Source: Cyclobacterium marinum DSM 745 (GTDB lineage Bacteria > Bacteroidota > Bacteroidia > Cytophagales > Cyclobacteriaceae). Taken from it: a DNA stretch of 64,000 nucleotides. The number at the start of each line of letters is the position of its first letter. The stretch's first letter is position 1. Below, piece by piece: positions 44,124-55,100 of this stretch. The stretch spans positions 3,640,001 to 3,704,000 of the forward strand of contig NC_015914.1 in the NCBI RefSeq assembly GCF_000222485.1, given 5' to 3'. Position numbers and translations under genes: made by a program. The notes beneath the pieces were generated by a model. That model was not told the origin of the DNA. It saw only the letters and a list, made by a program, of their open reading frames with translations, and ran no database searches.

Positions 44124-45410
44124 ATGTTAAGAAATATTATAAAATTAATTAGCTGTATTTCTATCGGACTAGTCATCGGCTGTAAAGAAAAAGGTACTGT
44201 TGAAAGCGAAGCATTTTCTGTGGAACTGGAAACCATTGCCAAAGGTAATGAAAAAGAATACACTTGGACACATGCACGCTCTGCTGTAATACCCTCCGAT
44301 AAGCCAAAGGTGCTTACCACTATGTCACAAACACTCAAAGAGGGCTCAGATGTTTATCATGACTTGTATCAAGTGATAAGCCAAGACATGGGCCAAACCT
44401 GGTCTGAGCCTGAAGCAATACCTTCATTGACAATAATTGAACAAGATAGTGGCTATCGATCTGTAGTGGATATGTGGCCTCAATGGCATTCCTCTACAAA
44501 TAAGGTTTTAAATATTGGTACCTCTCCTTTTTATTCTAACGCAAAGACACATGACGGTTGGAAAAAAAAGGTGGTGTATGCCTGTTTTGATCCGGAAACC
44601 GAAAAATGGAGTTCTCCTAAATTTTTGAAACTACCGGAATTGGACCATGATGGAATGCTTTTAATGGCACCTGCAGCAGGCAGTGCCCAATGGTTGGAGT
44701 TGCCCAATGGAGATATTCTTTTACCTGTGTTTTATTTTAAGCTTACCGAGGAACAGGCTTATTCAGCTTTGAATAATCCAGATGAGGCTTTTAGTATAGG
44801 TAGTTTGATGAAAAGTGATGATTTTGGTTTTAGCAGCACAGTAGTGCGATGTACCTTCGACGGTGAAAATTTAATTTATAAAGAACATGGTGATGAATTA
44901 ATACTTAAACAGGGTAGGGGAATCTATGAACCATCCATCACCTCTTTTAAGGGAGAATATTATCTAACCATGCGTAGTGACAAAAGTGCTTTTGTTGCTA
45001 AAAGCAAAGATGGATTGCATTTTAGTTCTCTTAAGGAATGGACCTTTGACGATGAGTCTATTTTGGGGAGTTATAACACCCAGCAACATTGGGTGAGGCA
45101 TAGTGATGCCTTATACTTGGTGTACACCAGACGAGGTGCAGATAATGATGAGGTTTTTCGCCATAGGGCACCTCTTTTTATGGCAGAGGTGGATGTTAAT
45201 AACCTTCAAGTTATACGGTCTACTGAACGTGAGATGGTTCCCAATAGAGGAGTTGCTTTAGGTAATTTTGGCATCATGGAAGTCAATCAAAATGAGACCT
45301 GGATCACTGTAGCCGAATACATGAGGGGAGAAGAGAACGTAGTTGCTGATAATAGTGTTTTCACTGCCAAAATCAAGTGGAAGCGTCCAAATTTGAATTC
45401 AAAACAATAA
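44124..45410 (+). CDS. Sialidase-fold (BNR/Asp-box) lipoprotein
   Basis: 428 residues. SPII signal peptide with lipobox LVIGC at about residue 20. The rest is a six-bladed-propeller sialidase-like domain with an Asp-box-like SQDMGQTWSEP near 95 and further degenerate SKDGLHFS and DDFGFSS copies. Related secreted enzymes act on glycans; whether this is a true sialidase is unclear because I could not place the Arg triad. No SusC/SusD genes lie near. It is solitary on its strand. Confidence 0.7.
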   Translation: MLRNIIKLISCISIGLVIGCKEKGTVESEAFSVELETIAKGNEKEYTWTHARSAVIPSDKPKVLTTMSQTLKEGSDVYHDLYQVISQDMGQTWSEPEAIPSLTIIEQDSGYRSVVDMWPQWHSSTNKVLNIGTSPFYSNAKTHDGWKKKVVYACFDPETEKWSSPKFLKLPELDHDGMLLMAPAAGSAQWLELPNGDILLPVFYFKLTEEQAYSALNNPDEAFSIGSLMKSDDFGFSSTVVRCTFDGENLIYKEHGDELILKQGRGIYEPSITSFKGEYYLTMRSDKSAFVAKSKDGLHFSSLKEWTFDDESILGSYNTQQHWVRHSDALYLVYTRRGADNDEVFRHRAPLFMAEVDVNNLQVIRSTEREMVPNRGVALGNFGIMEVNQNETWITVAEYMRGEENVVADNSVFTAKIKWKRPNLNSKQ

Positions 45411-45839
45411 TCAAAGATTTAATTAATACTAAGAGAATTGTAGAGTTTCCTACTACTATTTATTATGAGATGATAAGAACAAAATTTTTTAATAAATACA
45501 AACCCAAAGTAATTAGTAACTACAATACAAGTAGTGAATTGAACGGTGTTTGTAAGTGTTTTAAGTATCATAAAATTACCCATTAATGTTTATCCATATA
45601 ACATTGAAAACTGAATCAACTCGGTGGATTGTTAGACTTTCAACGATAAGCAAATGATATTTCTTCAACTCTTTGGCTGATTTTGATGTCGATTTAGTTT
45701 AAATCTAATTCAGCTGTAAGAAGAAAAAGGGAGTGATCAGGAAAATAATCTCTTGTATTTTTTACATTACTTTGACCAAAACCTAGTTCCATTGGTTAGG
45801 TACTTAGTTGATTTTTCTTTTATCGTTCAAAGCCACTTG
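45411..45839. other. Convergent intergenic stretch, no gene seen
   Basis: About 430 AT-rich bases between convergent genes. A short open frame at its left edge overlaps the upstream gene end and looks spurious. No strong terminator hairpin recognised. Confidence 0.55.
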
Positions 45840-47933
45840 CTAGAATTTAAAATTAGGCTTGCTGCCAAATCGCTCGTAGTATTTTTTTGAAAAATAGGAA
45901 GAATGTTTAAATCCAACCTCGAGAACAAGTTGTTTTAAGGAGTGAACCTGCCTATTTTCTAGGAGCATTTTAGCTTTCTGTAATTTAACTTCTGTTATAA
46001 GTTCATTAGGGGATAAACCTGTTTCACTTTTTATTTTTCTAAATAAAGAACTTGATGAAAGATTAAAATGCTCGGCAAGATCAGTTTGATTAATTTTACT
46101 TTTCCCGGATTGTTCAAAAATATATGCCTGTAATTTATCAATCCAATTGTTAGAATCATTTTGGGAGGGGTCTATTTTTTCCTCCAGTTGATACCTTGTA
46201 CGTTTGTTGTTATTTATTAATGCATTATTTATCCGTATGATCAATTCTTCCTCTTCAAAAGGTTTAAGTAAATAATCGTCGATACCAAGTCTTAAAGTAG
46301 ATAATTTGATTTGGTTATCTGCCCTCGCAGTAAGCATCAAAATTGGAGCAGAATGTTGTAGGGATTTAAGTTTTGAAATGAATTCTAATCCATTCATATT
46401 TGGCATCATATAATCTGTAATGATAAAATCTACGGCTTGACTCTTTATTATTTTCAAGGCTTCATGGCCATCCCCGGCTTCTAGGCATTCGTATTTACAT
46501 AGTAAATCTTTAAGGTAGAGTCGCATATCATAAGCATCATCGACCAATAAAATTTTAACTTTTTTATTAGTAGAAGAAAAACGTTCCAATAGCTCAAGTT
46601 TGCTTATTTCGCTATTTTTAACACGATCTCTTTCCTTGATTTTCTCAACCTTAGGAAGGTGTATAACAAAAGTGCTCCCAACTGAAGGTTTGCTGGAAAC
46701 CCTAATTGTTCCTCCAATTTTTGTAATTATCTCTTTGGTGAAAGCCAGTCCAACACCACTTCCACCTGATTTATTGAAAGAGTTGTTTGATTGATAAAAT
46801 CGATTAAATATTAATTCTAAATCATTCTTTTCTATACCTATGCCATCATCCTCCACACCAATGATTATTGAGGTTTGGTTTTCCTTTAAGAATAGGGTCA
46901 CTTTCCCTTTCTTTTCCGTATATTTTAAGGCATTCAATAGAATGTTATTAAGTGCCCGTTCCAGATATAGCTTATCACCCAAAACGAATTTTGGTGAGGT
47001 ACTTGTATTTACCTTGAATGTTATTTGCTTTTGCTTAAATAAAGGTTCAAAAGAAGTAGCTATTTTCTTCAATAAATCAGTCAAGTTTATGGGATGTAAG
47101 CTCATGCTGAAATTGGTATCCTGCATTTTGGCTAAATCGATTACATCATCTACTAATTTTTTTATTTTATCAGCTTGGTTATTGAGCTGGGTCACGACGG
47201 ACTGTATTTGAGCATCATTTAATTCGGAGTTGTATTTTTTAAGTTTATTGATTTGACCTTTGATAAGTGTCAAAGGGGTACGGACCTCATGAGAGACATT
47301 GATAAAAAATTGCGACTGCTGCTCGTTAATATCGGCTATATTTTTTCGCTCTTTTTCTAAAGCAATTTCACTTTTAAGATTTTCTTGTTTGAAATAGTAA
47401 ACCAAAACAAATACAATTGCGAAAACCATGAAGATGAAACGATCAGGGCCGAAATAATTTTGTGGATAATGGAGAAAAAAAATATTGGGTATTATAAAAA
47501 GAACAAGGGACAATACAAATGAGGAAAAAATATAAAAACGATTGTTGGTAAACAAGAGTACAAAGGCAGGAGCTAAAAGGTATCCGGCTTCTAACATTTT
47601 ACCTGATATAATGAAATTGGAGAACATAAAATTGCTAAAGTAAACCAAGAAAAAAAATAGGGCAATTGCCATTTTATTTCGGCTTATCCACTGAAGGTAC
47701 AATACAAGTGAAATGCCTGCAAAATTGGCTAGATGGGTAAAGATATAAACAGGTGGCTTATTGGGTTCAAAAATTTCAGCAATAATTGAAGCCATTTCGA
47801 TTAATATCCAAAATCCACAAAAGATATTCAAGAGCTTTATTTGCTTTTGTTTTTCTCTAGGTTTGTCAGGATCAAACCCGATCAATGAGATTGCTTTATA
47901 AAGGTTTAACCAATGTTGTCGAATTGTATTCAA
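45840..47933 (-). CDS. Hybrid sensor histidine kinase/response regulator with AraC-type DNA-binding domain
   Basis: 697-residue one-protein two-component system. Residues about 20-185 hold six or seven membrane segments in place of a periplasmic sensor. HisKA follows with phosphoacceptor FINVSHEVRTPL near 213, then HATPase (NILLNALKYTEK, DDGIGIEK, GSGVGLAF), a receiver at about 455-570 (LLVDDAYDM, ITDYMMPN phospho-Asp, and the Lys of LLKPF), and an AraC HTH at about 600-697 ending FGSKPNFKF. It is divergent from the collar/giant-protein operon and probably its regulator. Confidence 0.92.
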   Translation of the reverse strand: MNTIRQHWLNLYKAISLIGFDPDKPREKQKQIKLLNIFCGFWILIEMASIIAEIFEPNKPPVYIFTHLANFAGISLVLYLQWISRNKMAIALFFFLVYFSNFMFSNFIISGKMLEAGYLLAPAFVLLFTNNRFYIFSSFVLSLVLFIIPNIFFLHYPQNYFGPDRFIFMVFAIVFVLVYYFKQENLKSEIALEKERKNIADINEQQSQFFINVSHEVRTPLTLIKGQINKLKKYNSELNDAQIQSVVTQLNNQADKIKKLVDDVIDLAKMQDTNFSMSLHPINLTDLLKKIATSFEPLFKQKQITFKVNTSTSPKFVLGDKLYLERALNNILLNALKYTEKKGKVTLFLKENQTSIIIGVEDDGIGIEKNDLELIFNRFYQSNNSFNKSGGSGVGLAFTKEIITKIGGTIRVSSKPSVGSTFVIHLPKVEKIKERDRVKNSEISKLELLERFSSTNKKVKILLVDDAYDMRLYLKDLLCKYECLEAGDGHEALKIIKSQAVDFIITDYMMPNMNGLEFISKLKSLQHSAPILMLTARADNQIKLSTLRLGIDDYLLKPFEEEELIIRINNALINNNKRTRYQLEEKIDPSQNDSNNWIDKLQAYIFEQSGKSKINQTDLAEHFNLSSSSLFRKIKSETGLSPNELITEVKLQKAKMLLENRQVHSLKQLVLEVGFKHSSYFSKKYYERFGSKPNFKF

Positions 47934-48046
47934 TTGAATTTAGGTGTTGAGTTATTGACCATTTTCCATTTAAAAATAGTTATTATAAAATTTTTCCAAC
48001 CGGTTTGATCGCAATAAATCAATACCAAACCTCCTCAAAGGTTAAT

Positions 48047-48098
48047 TTGACCGGTTGATTACCCAAATTGACCTGTTAGTGATTCAGTTTGATTGATT
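48047..48098 (+). promoter_or_regulatory. Three direct repeats at 21-bp period, candidate AraC-domain site
   Basis: TTGACCGGTT (48047), TTGACCTGTT (48068) and TTGATTGATT (48089) start exactly 21 bases apart, two helical turns. They lie in the divergent region between the hybrid kinase gene and the secreted operon, upstream of a weak -7 candidate AATATTTG at 48164-48171. Confidence 0.55.
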
Positions 48099-48238
48099 TT
48101 TGACCTTTACCTGATTTACTTTTAGGTACGTTATTCCCATTATACTGCTTATATATACCTAATAATATTTGGTTAAAAATTAGAAAGGAGGGTTAATAGT
48201 TCTCTTTTGTCTTGAATGTCTTTATTAAAACAATTACC

Positions 48239-49135
48239 ATGAAAACTCAACTTATTCTCATTGTATTAATAGTATTCTCTTGTTCTTTTTCTTTGGCACA
48301 GACTTCTGCTGAAATGGCTGATATAGCAATACAAGGTATTGCAAGAGATGACAATAATACGGCAAAAGCAAATGCCCAAATTTCCCTTACTTTCGAGTTT
48401 TATTATTTAGATAAAAATAATGGAAATGCTAAAGTTGAAGTTGGGGCTCCAGAAACAGTAATTCTAAATACCGATGCTTTTGGTGTATTTTCCCATGTTA
48501 TAAGCCCTGCTGCTACCAATAATTCCATATTTGCTAATCAGCAAATCTATTTAAAAATTACAGAGGGGAATGTTCTTGTGTCAGAGGAAAAATTAAAACA
48601 CGTTCCTTATGCAATATCAGCTAATAACGGGGTGCCGACCGGAGCTATCATGCCTTTTGTTGGGTCTACAGCTCCAATTGGTTGGGTGCTGTGCGATGGA
48701 CAATCCTTAACAAATATCAATGGGGCTGAAAATCTCATTGCTTTATTGGGGAGTACCAATGCACCAGATTTGAGGGCTATGTTTTTAAGAGGGGTAGGAG
48801 TCAACGCTGATGCCCAGTTTGCCGATAATAGAAGGGATGGTGGCGTAAATTCCACACAGCAAGATTCCAACATGGCGCACAACCACAGCGTGGATTTAAC
48901 TACTTCTAATAATGGTGAACACTCACATCCCTTAATGTTAATGAACAGGAGGTTTGTTAATGATGGTAATAGCGGTTCAACAGCGTTTAATATACAAGCC
49001 CAGGATGGAGGGGTATCGACAGTAACAACCGATTTAAGTGGGATACATACCCATGCTGTTTCCGGAAATACGTCTTCTGAAGGAACTGAATCTCGTCCTA
49101 TAAACTATGGGGTGAACTACATCATCAAATTATAA
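48239..49135 (+). CDS. Secreted protein with phage tail-collar-like domain
   Basis: 298 residues. Signal peptide about 1-21 (SFSLAQ). Residues about 22-125 form a beta-rich domain seen in secreted Bacteroidota proteins (IAIQGIARDDNN start). Residues about 135-298 resemble the phage tail-collar/receptor-tip fold: GAIMPFVGSTAPIGWVLCDG, then DLRAMFLRGVG, and His-x-His motifs (NHS, HSH, HTH) like those that bind metal in trimeric fibre tips, ending RPINYGVNYIIKL. It is first in a four-gene operon, ten bases before the giant gene. The ATG at 48239 is used. Confidence 0.8.
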   Translation: MKTQLILIVLIVFSCSFSLAQTSAEMADIAIQGIARDDNNTAKANAQISLTFEFYYLDKNNGNAKVEVGAPETVILNTDAFGVFSHVISPAATNNSIFANQQIYLKITEGNVLVSEEKLKHVPYAISANNGVPTGAIMPFVGSTAPIGWVLCDGQSLTNINGAENLIALLGSTNAPDLRAMFLRGVGVNADAQFADNRRDGGVNSTQQDSNMAHNHSVDLTTSNNGEHSHPLMLMNRRFVNDGNSGSTAFNIQAQDGGVSTVTTDLSGIHTHAVSGNTSSEGTESRPINYGVNYIIKL

Positions 49136-49145
49136 TTTCAGGGGG

Positions 49146-52100
49146 ATGAGAAAATTATTTCTTACACTGATATCGAGTATGTTGGTTTCCTTCCTTTATG
49201 CACAACAGGAGGAAGGAGCCAAGGAAGTTACTGTCTCACAAGCCATACAAAATGAAGGTTTTACAATTCAGGTTGGGCTGCCTTTTTTAGGAACATCCAA
49301 TAACACCACTCCGACAGATTTACGTTTTCCATGGGATGTACTTTACCTGTATGGTACTTTTGCAGAAGAATCTTTTAGTGTTTCCAAAGGTTATTTTGGT
49401 GATAAGGTTTTGATAGAATGGCGACTTAGAAATAATATTAATAACATTACAAACATCAAAATTTTACGTAGAGAACTTGGAAGTAATGAAAATTTTCAAC
49501 CAATAGCTGATATTACCCCACAGCCCTCCGGTACCTATGAAGACAAGTACGTGGATGGAGGAAAACTGTATGAATATAAAGTGTTGGCTGAAAATGTAAT
49601 GGAGAATGAAGAGCTTTTTACCAATTATATCACAGGTATAGGGTTTAGAAATCCTACTGCGGTCATTACCGGAAATGTTAATTTTGAAGGTGGAAATCCG
49701 GTGAAAAACGTAACGGTAGTTGCCGAATCGAGTGGGAGTTCCATAAGCTATGGGAGTAGTTTGAAAATCCCTTCTAACGCTAAGCTTGAGATCAATAAAT
49801 TAAATAAACCAATTGATTCGTTGGCTACTTTACAGGCTTGGGTAAAACCGGACATCAATAGTCCTTATACTGATGATAATGGGAGCCCGATCAGGCTGTT
49901 TAGACTAACTGAGGCAAACGGTAATAACATAGATATTAATGTCAGAGTAAAAATATTGGCAAACGAATTGGAAGTTAGAATAAAAGAGAGTTTGTTCCTT
50001 ATCAAAAATGTATTTCCTTCTGGAGATATCGATGCCCGAGGTGATGATATTATGGTCCCTGTAGCTAATTTCAATGATTACTTTACTCATTTTTCGATAC
50101 AGTTGAGGGATGGAATGGCTCCATCCCTATTTATCAATGGCCGCCCAATGACAAAGGAGTACCGGGATGCTGTACATAAAGCACGAGCCGAGATAGACCA
50201 AAATATAAATACTCCATATTTAGAGATTTCCGAGGATATAAGTCTTATTAATTTTCAACTAGGGAAGGCTGTTTGGAACAAGGTCAGAATAGGTGGTGGA
50301 AAAACAGCTCTGATTGATGAAATTCGCTTATGGAATCGCATAGAAACAGCCGCTGCTATCCGAACAGATTATAAAAGGTATATCAGTGGTGACGATCCGG
50401 GTTTGATAGTCTATTTAAGCGCCAACGAAAATCAAGGGGAATATGCCTATGATGCTTCACGAGAAGACTATACATATAATAGAAATCACGGTAAATTAGA
50501 AAATATCACTTTTGTATCGGGACCTGGTGCAATCCCATCTGCTAGTCAATTGGGAATCTTAGGGGTAACCGATGAAAATGGCAATTATCAGATTAATTCC
50601 ATTCCCTACTCCGGAACAGGAGAATCATTTAAAATTACCCCTGTTTATGGACAACACAAGTTTGAACCCAATCAACAACTGGTCTTTTTAGGTCAGGGCT
50701 CAGAGGTGGTAAATAAAATTGATTTTATCGATAAGTCCTCCTTTATCTTTAAAGGAAAAATATTGTACGATACCAGGAAGGTATTCCCTTCCTACGTAGA
50801 GGTAAATGGTGGAAATTTGTCCGGATTGAATGATGGAGATGAATATGTTACAGGTCCTGGAATTATCGATGAAAACTATAATCGATATGAGAAGCTTACA
50901 GGAGCAAATGCAGGCACTTATAATAAAGGTGAATATTGGATTAATTATTATGATGAGAACGACTCTACCAATTTTCGATTGGAACGCTATGCCAGTATTC
51001 CAGTCTCCGGAGCTACGATCTACATTGATGGACAAATCGTAATTGATGAAAACAATACACCTGTACTGTCGGATGAAGCCGGTAATTTTGAAATTAGTGT
51101 ACCTATTGGAAATCATTTTATACGGGTTGAAAAAAATGGTCACTCCTTTTCTTACAATGGTAGATTTCCTGCTGAAACCGGTACTTTTAAAGAATTTTTT
51201 GAAGATGCTCAGGAGCCGGTGGTATTTATTGATGAGACCAGAGTAACTGCGGTTGGACGCGTAGTTGGTGGAGCAGTGGAAGCAAGTAAGCCAATAGGAT
51301 TTGGTGAAAATGGGCTTTATGTAACCAATTATACAATTAAAAATTTTAAGCCCATTCCTTTGGTTGTTAGTTCGAAAAATAATATAGGGGTGGCTAGTTT
51401 TGCGTTTCAGTATGATCCACCAGGTGCTGGAGGTGTCACCGATTACACAAAATTTAACTTTAAAACGAATAGCGAATCCGGCGAGTATCGTGTTGAAGTG
51501 ATGCCATTGAATTATGAAATTGAAGGCGGAGATACACCAGGCTTAACAATTTCCAGTAATGAGAGCATTAATTCAGCTATAATTGGAACATCAAATGAAA
51601 GTATAAATTTTTCAAGTATTCCACCGCTTTTAACTCCGGAGTTTATTCTTCCAAACAATGATATTTTGGAAGGGATACCCTATCATTTTGAAAAAAGCTT
51701 TGTGTACCGTTCTACGCCAGTATTGCGTGTCATCGACCAAACTTCAACAGATTCACTACAGTTTTTTAATGCAGATAGTAGTGAGTACTTTATAAGCACT
51801 GAAGGGTTAACCCACCCGGCAGACGCTAGTAAAGAGGTATTGATTTATGAGCAGGCTGCAAGTTATGCCATAACCCTATCCACATTTGAAAGATACGTGA
51901 ACATGGATGGAGACAGTATAATTGAAGATGTTGTGCCAATTATAGATGGGGAATTAAAAATCAATAATAATTTAGCAATTTTAGGCTCTGAAGAGATCGA
52001 AAAGGATACAGTAGACAATAGTATTTCCTATTATTCGTTTCAAGGGGGTGTTCCCAATACTACGTTCCCATATACACGCAGTTTGGATATACAGTATGTT

Positions 52101-55100
52101 ATTGGGGGGATTTCTTATCCGGCAGAAAATTATATCCCTGATGGGATTATACTAGGAGGGGCTCCTGATGGGACTTCTGCTCCACCCCTTACAGTAGCTC
52201 CTGAAATCCCGGATATTATTCTCCGAGACCCTCCCGGGTCCAACAGTTTTGCATCCATAGAGGCAGGTCAAACCTTAAGTTTTACCACAGAATCCATGTC
52301 CACCTTATCCGGAGGGCTTTCTCAAACCTTAAAATTAATGATGGGAGGAGCTGTTACCTTTGTTGGGGGAGTTCCGGGAGCCTCGATTGAGGTGAAAACA
52401 GAAGTGGTCAATGACCTTACCGGCAATATAACGCTAGAAACTTCTTCTTCAGATGCTTTAAGTTTAACAAAAACCTATACGTTTAATCAAACCATTTCGA
52501 CCAGTGATGACCCGGAATTTGTGGGTGCTGATGGGGATTTGTATATAGGGAACGCTAGTAATTATGCCATAGGATCTTATGATGACTTTAAAGCTGACAT
52601 TGCACCGATTGGAGATCCGAACAATAATTATAGGTTGACCAATGCAAATGGTGATGACATTTATTTAAATAAGCAAAAAGCTATATATATAAATACTAAA
52701 CCGACCAATACCTTTTTTGTATACTCTCAAAAGTACATAATTAACGATTTAATACCTCAATATGAGTTGATTGCAGAAAATCTCAGAAATCATATTCCTG
52801 TAGAAGGCGCCAATAGTTTGTTTTGGTACGAAGAACAAATCAGGTTGTGGCGTAAGATTATTCTTGAAAATGAACGAAAGAAATATTTGGCTTTAAATGA
52901 ATCTGATTCGTTGATAAAAGCTGCTGATGATTATTTAGATATTTATATGTCTGATTTAGAGAATGAATTAAATCGTTCAGATGTTGGTGTTCCTTACCAA
53001 GCGTTATTGAAGGAAAAACTTGACCTTGCCGCTAGGAATAAATCATTGGTAAACTCCCAATCATCCGGTAATATTTCATTTGATTCGGGTGTAGGCGAAG
53101 TAAGTAGGAGTGTAGAAACAGAGCTTATTAATTCCTCCTCTTTGGCTTATAATATTGAGTTGGAAGAAAGCTTGCAATATGATATAGGATTTGAAATTAA
53201 TGATGCGTTAGGCCTTGTTTCTACTACTGTCTTTTCATTGGCTCAGGATTTTAGTGCAGGTATTACCAAAGAAGAAGCTGAAGCTACGACCTTTAAATAT
53301 ACCTTGAAGGACAATGATCCTGCAAACATTTTGAGTATTGATGTTTTTAACCTATTTGATGGTAACGGACCGATTTTCACAACTGTTGGAGGTAGAACAT
53401 CTTGCCCATATGAGGGCAAAGAGTTGTCTCATTTTTATAATCATTCCTCCTATGATCCTGCTAACCCCATTGTTGCTCTGGCAGAGGAGGATAGGGAAAC
53501 CTTAAGCAATGCAACTCAAAAGGCAGAAGATCCTCAAATTACCGTAGAGGTTGCAGAAATATTTAATATTCCGGAAAGCAATACCGTAGAATTTCATCTG
53601 TCTTTTCAAAATTTAGCAGATGCAACTAGTGATAATGCAAATTTTAATTACTTTGAGTTAATAATCGACAATACAACAAATCCTAATGCACCTGATATCA
53701 ATGTATCGCCCAATGGAACCGTAATATTTGTCCCTTACGGACAAACTGTAGATTATACCTTGACATTGGATAAGAAAATTGCAGATGTCTACGATTATGA
53801 AAATATAAGAGTGGTTTTACAATCACTTTGTGATCCTGTAAACGTTTTTGATGACGTTTTAATATCGGCCCATTTTATTCCAACCTGTTCTCAAGTAAAG
53901 GTAAGTGCACCTCAGGATAATTGGGTTTACAATATAGATGCAGCTTATGACAATCATTCGGAACTTTCAAAGCCCTTGTTGATTACCTTATCAGATTATA
54001 ATCAGACATTTGATAACTTCAAAAAGATAGATTTAGAATACCGTTTAGCAACATCGCCAAACTGGACACGCCTGCATACCTACTACAATACGGAGGCATT
54101 TTACGATGAGGCTGTCGGGAATGGCGAAACGGAAATTGCGTTGATTGAAACACCAAACATTAATTTTCCTTTTGATATTGCAGGACTTCAGTTACAAGAT
54201 GGAGTTTACGAAATAAGAGCAAGAAGTATATGTGAAAATGGTACAGTATATATTTCTGACGTAATTTCTGGAACAGTTAATTTAGAAGCCCCAAGGCAAT
54301 TTGGTACACCATTTCCTATAGATGGTATTTTAGGGGTGGGAGAAGACCTCCGGGTAAAATTCAACGAAAATATGTATTTCAATAGTGCAGTAAGCACCAT
54401 TGAGATAAAAGGACAATCCAACCAACTGCCAATTGATCATAGTGTTTCTTTGTATTTTGAGGGGGATAGTAACACGGTAACTATTGAAAGCCCAAGGTTA
54501 GTGTCGGGTGATTTGACCCTTGAGTTTTGGATGAATAATTCCACTACAGAAAGCACAGCTACAATTGTTGAACAAAAAGACGGGCTAACCATCAATTTGG
54601 AGGACCATGAGATATTTGTAACCCTTGGGGATATCACAGCCCATGGAACTATCGCAAATGACGAATTATTTCATCACTATACATTTTCGCATAACAATGA
54701 ATTGGGAACGCTAAGTATATATGAGGATGATAGGGAAATAGGTGGGGGGGCCGGCTCGGCAAACACAGCATTTACAAATAACAACCCCTTAATTATTGGT
54801 GGAAATTCTTTCATTGGAAACATTCATGATCTCCGATTGTGGTCAGTATCAAAAACTTTGAGCGATGCATATGCCGGGATGCATAGCAAGCTCCAAGGGA
54901 AAGAGGCTAATTTGGTAGGTTATTGGCCGCTGAACGAGGGACGTGGAGAGCTTGCTAATGATCTTGCACGTTTTAAACATGCATTAGTGAAAGCGGAATG
55001 GGATATTAAGCCTAAAGGGACTGCTTATTCCTTTAGTAATGGGCAATACTTGGCCTTGGATGATGTTGGTTTTGTTCAGATGACCAATGAAATGGATGCA

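Noticed and set aside
45377..45586. 69-codon open frame overlapping the sialidase-fold gene end
   Set aside because: Overlaps a well-supported gene in another frame and has no recognisable features.
48239..49135. Tail-collar domain taken as a prophage remnant
   Set aside because: It has a signal peptide, lies in an operon with secreted host-type proteins, and no other phage structural gene is near.
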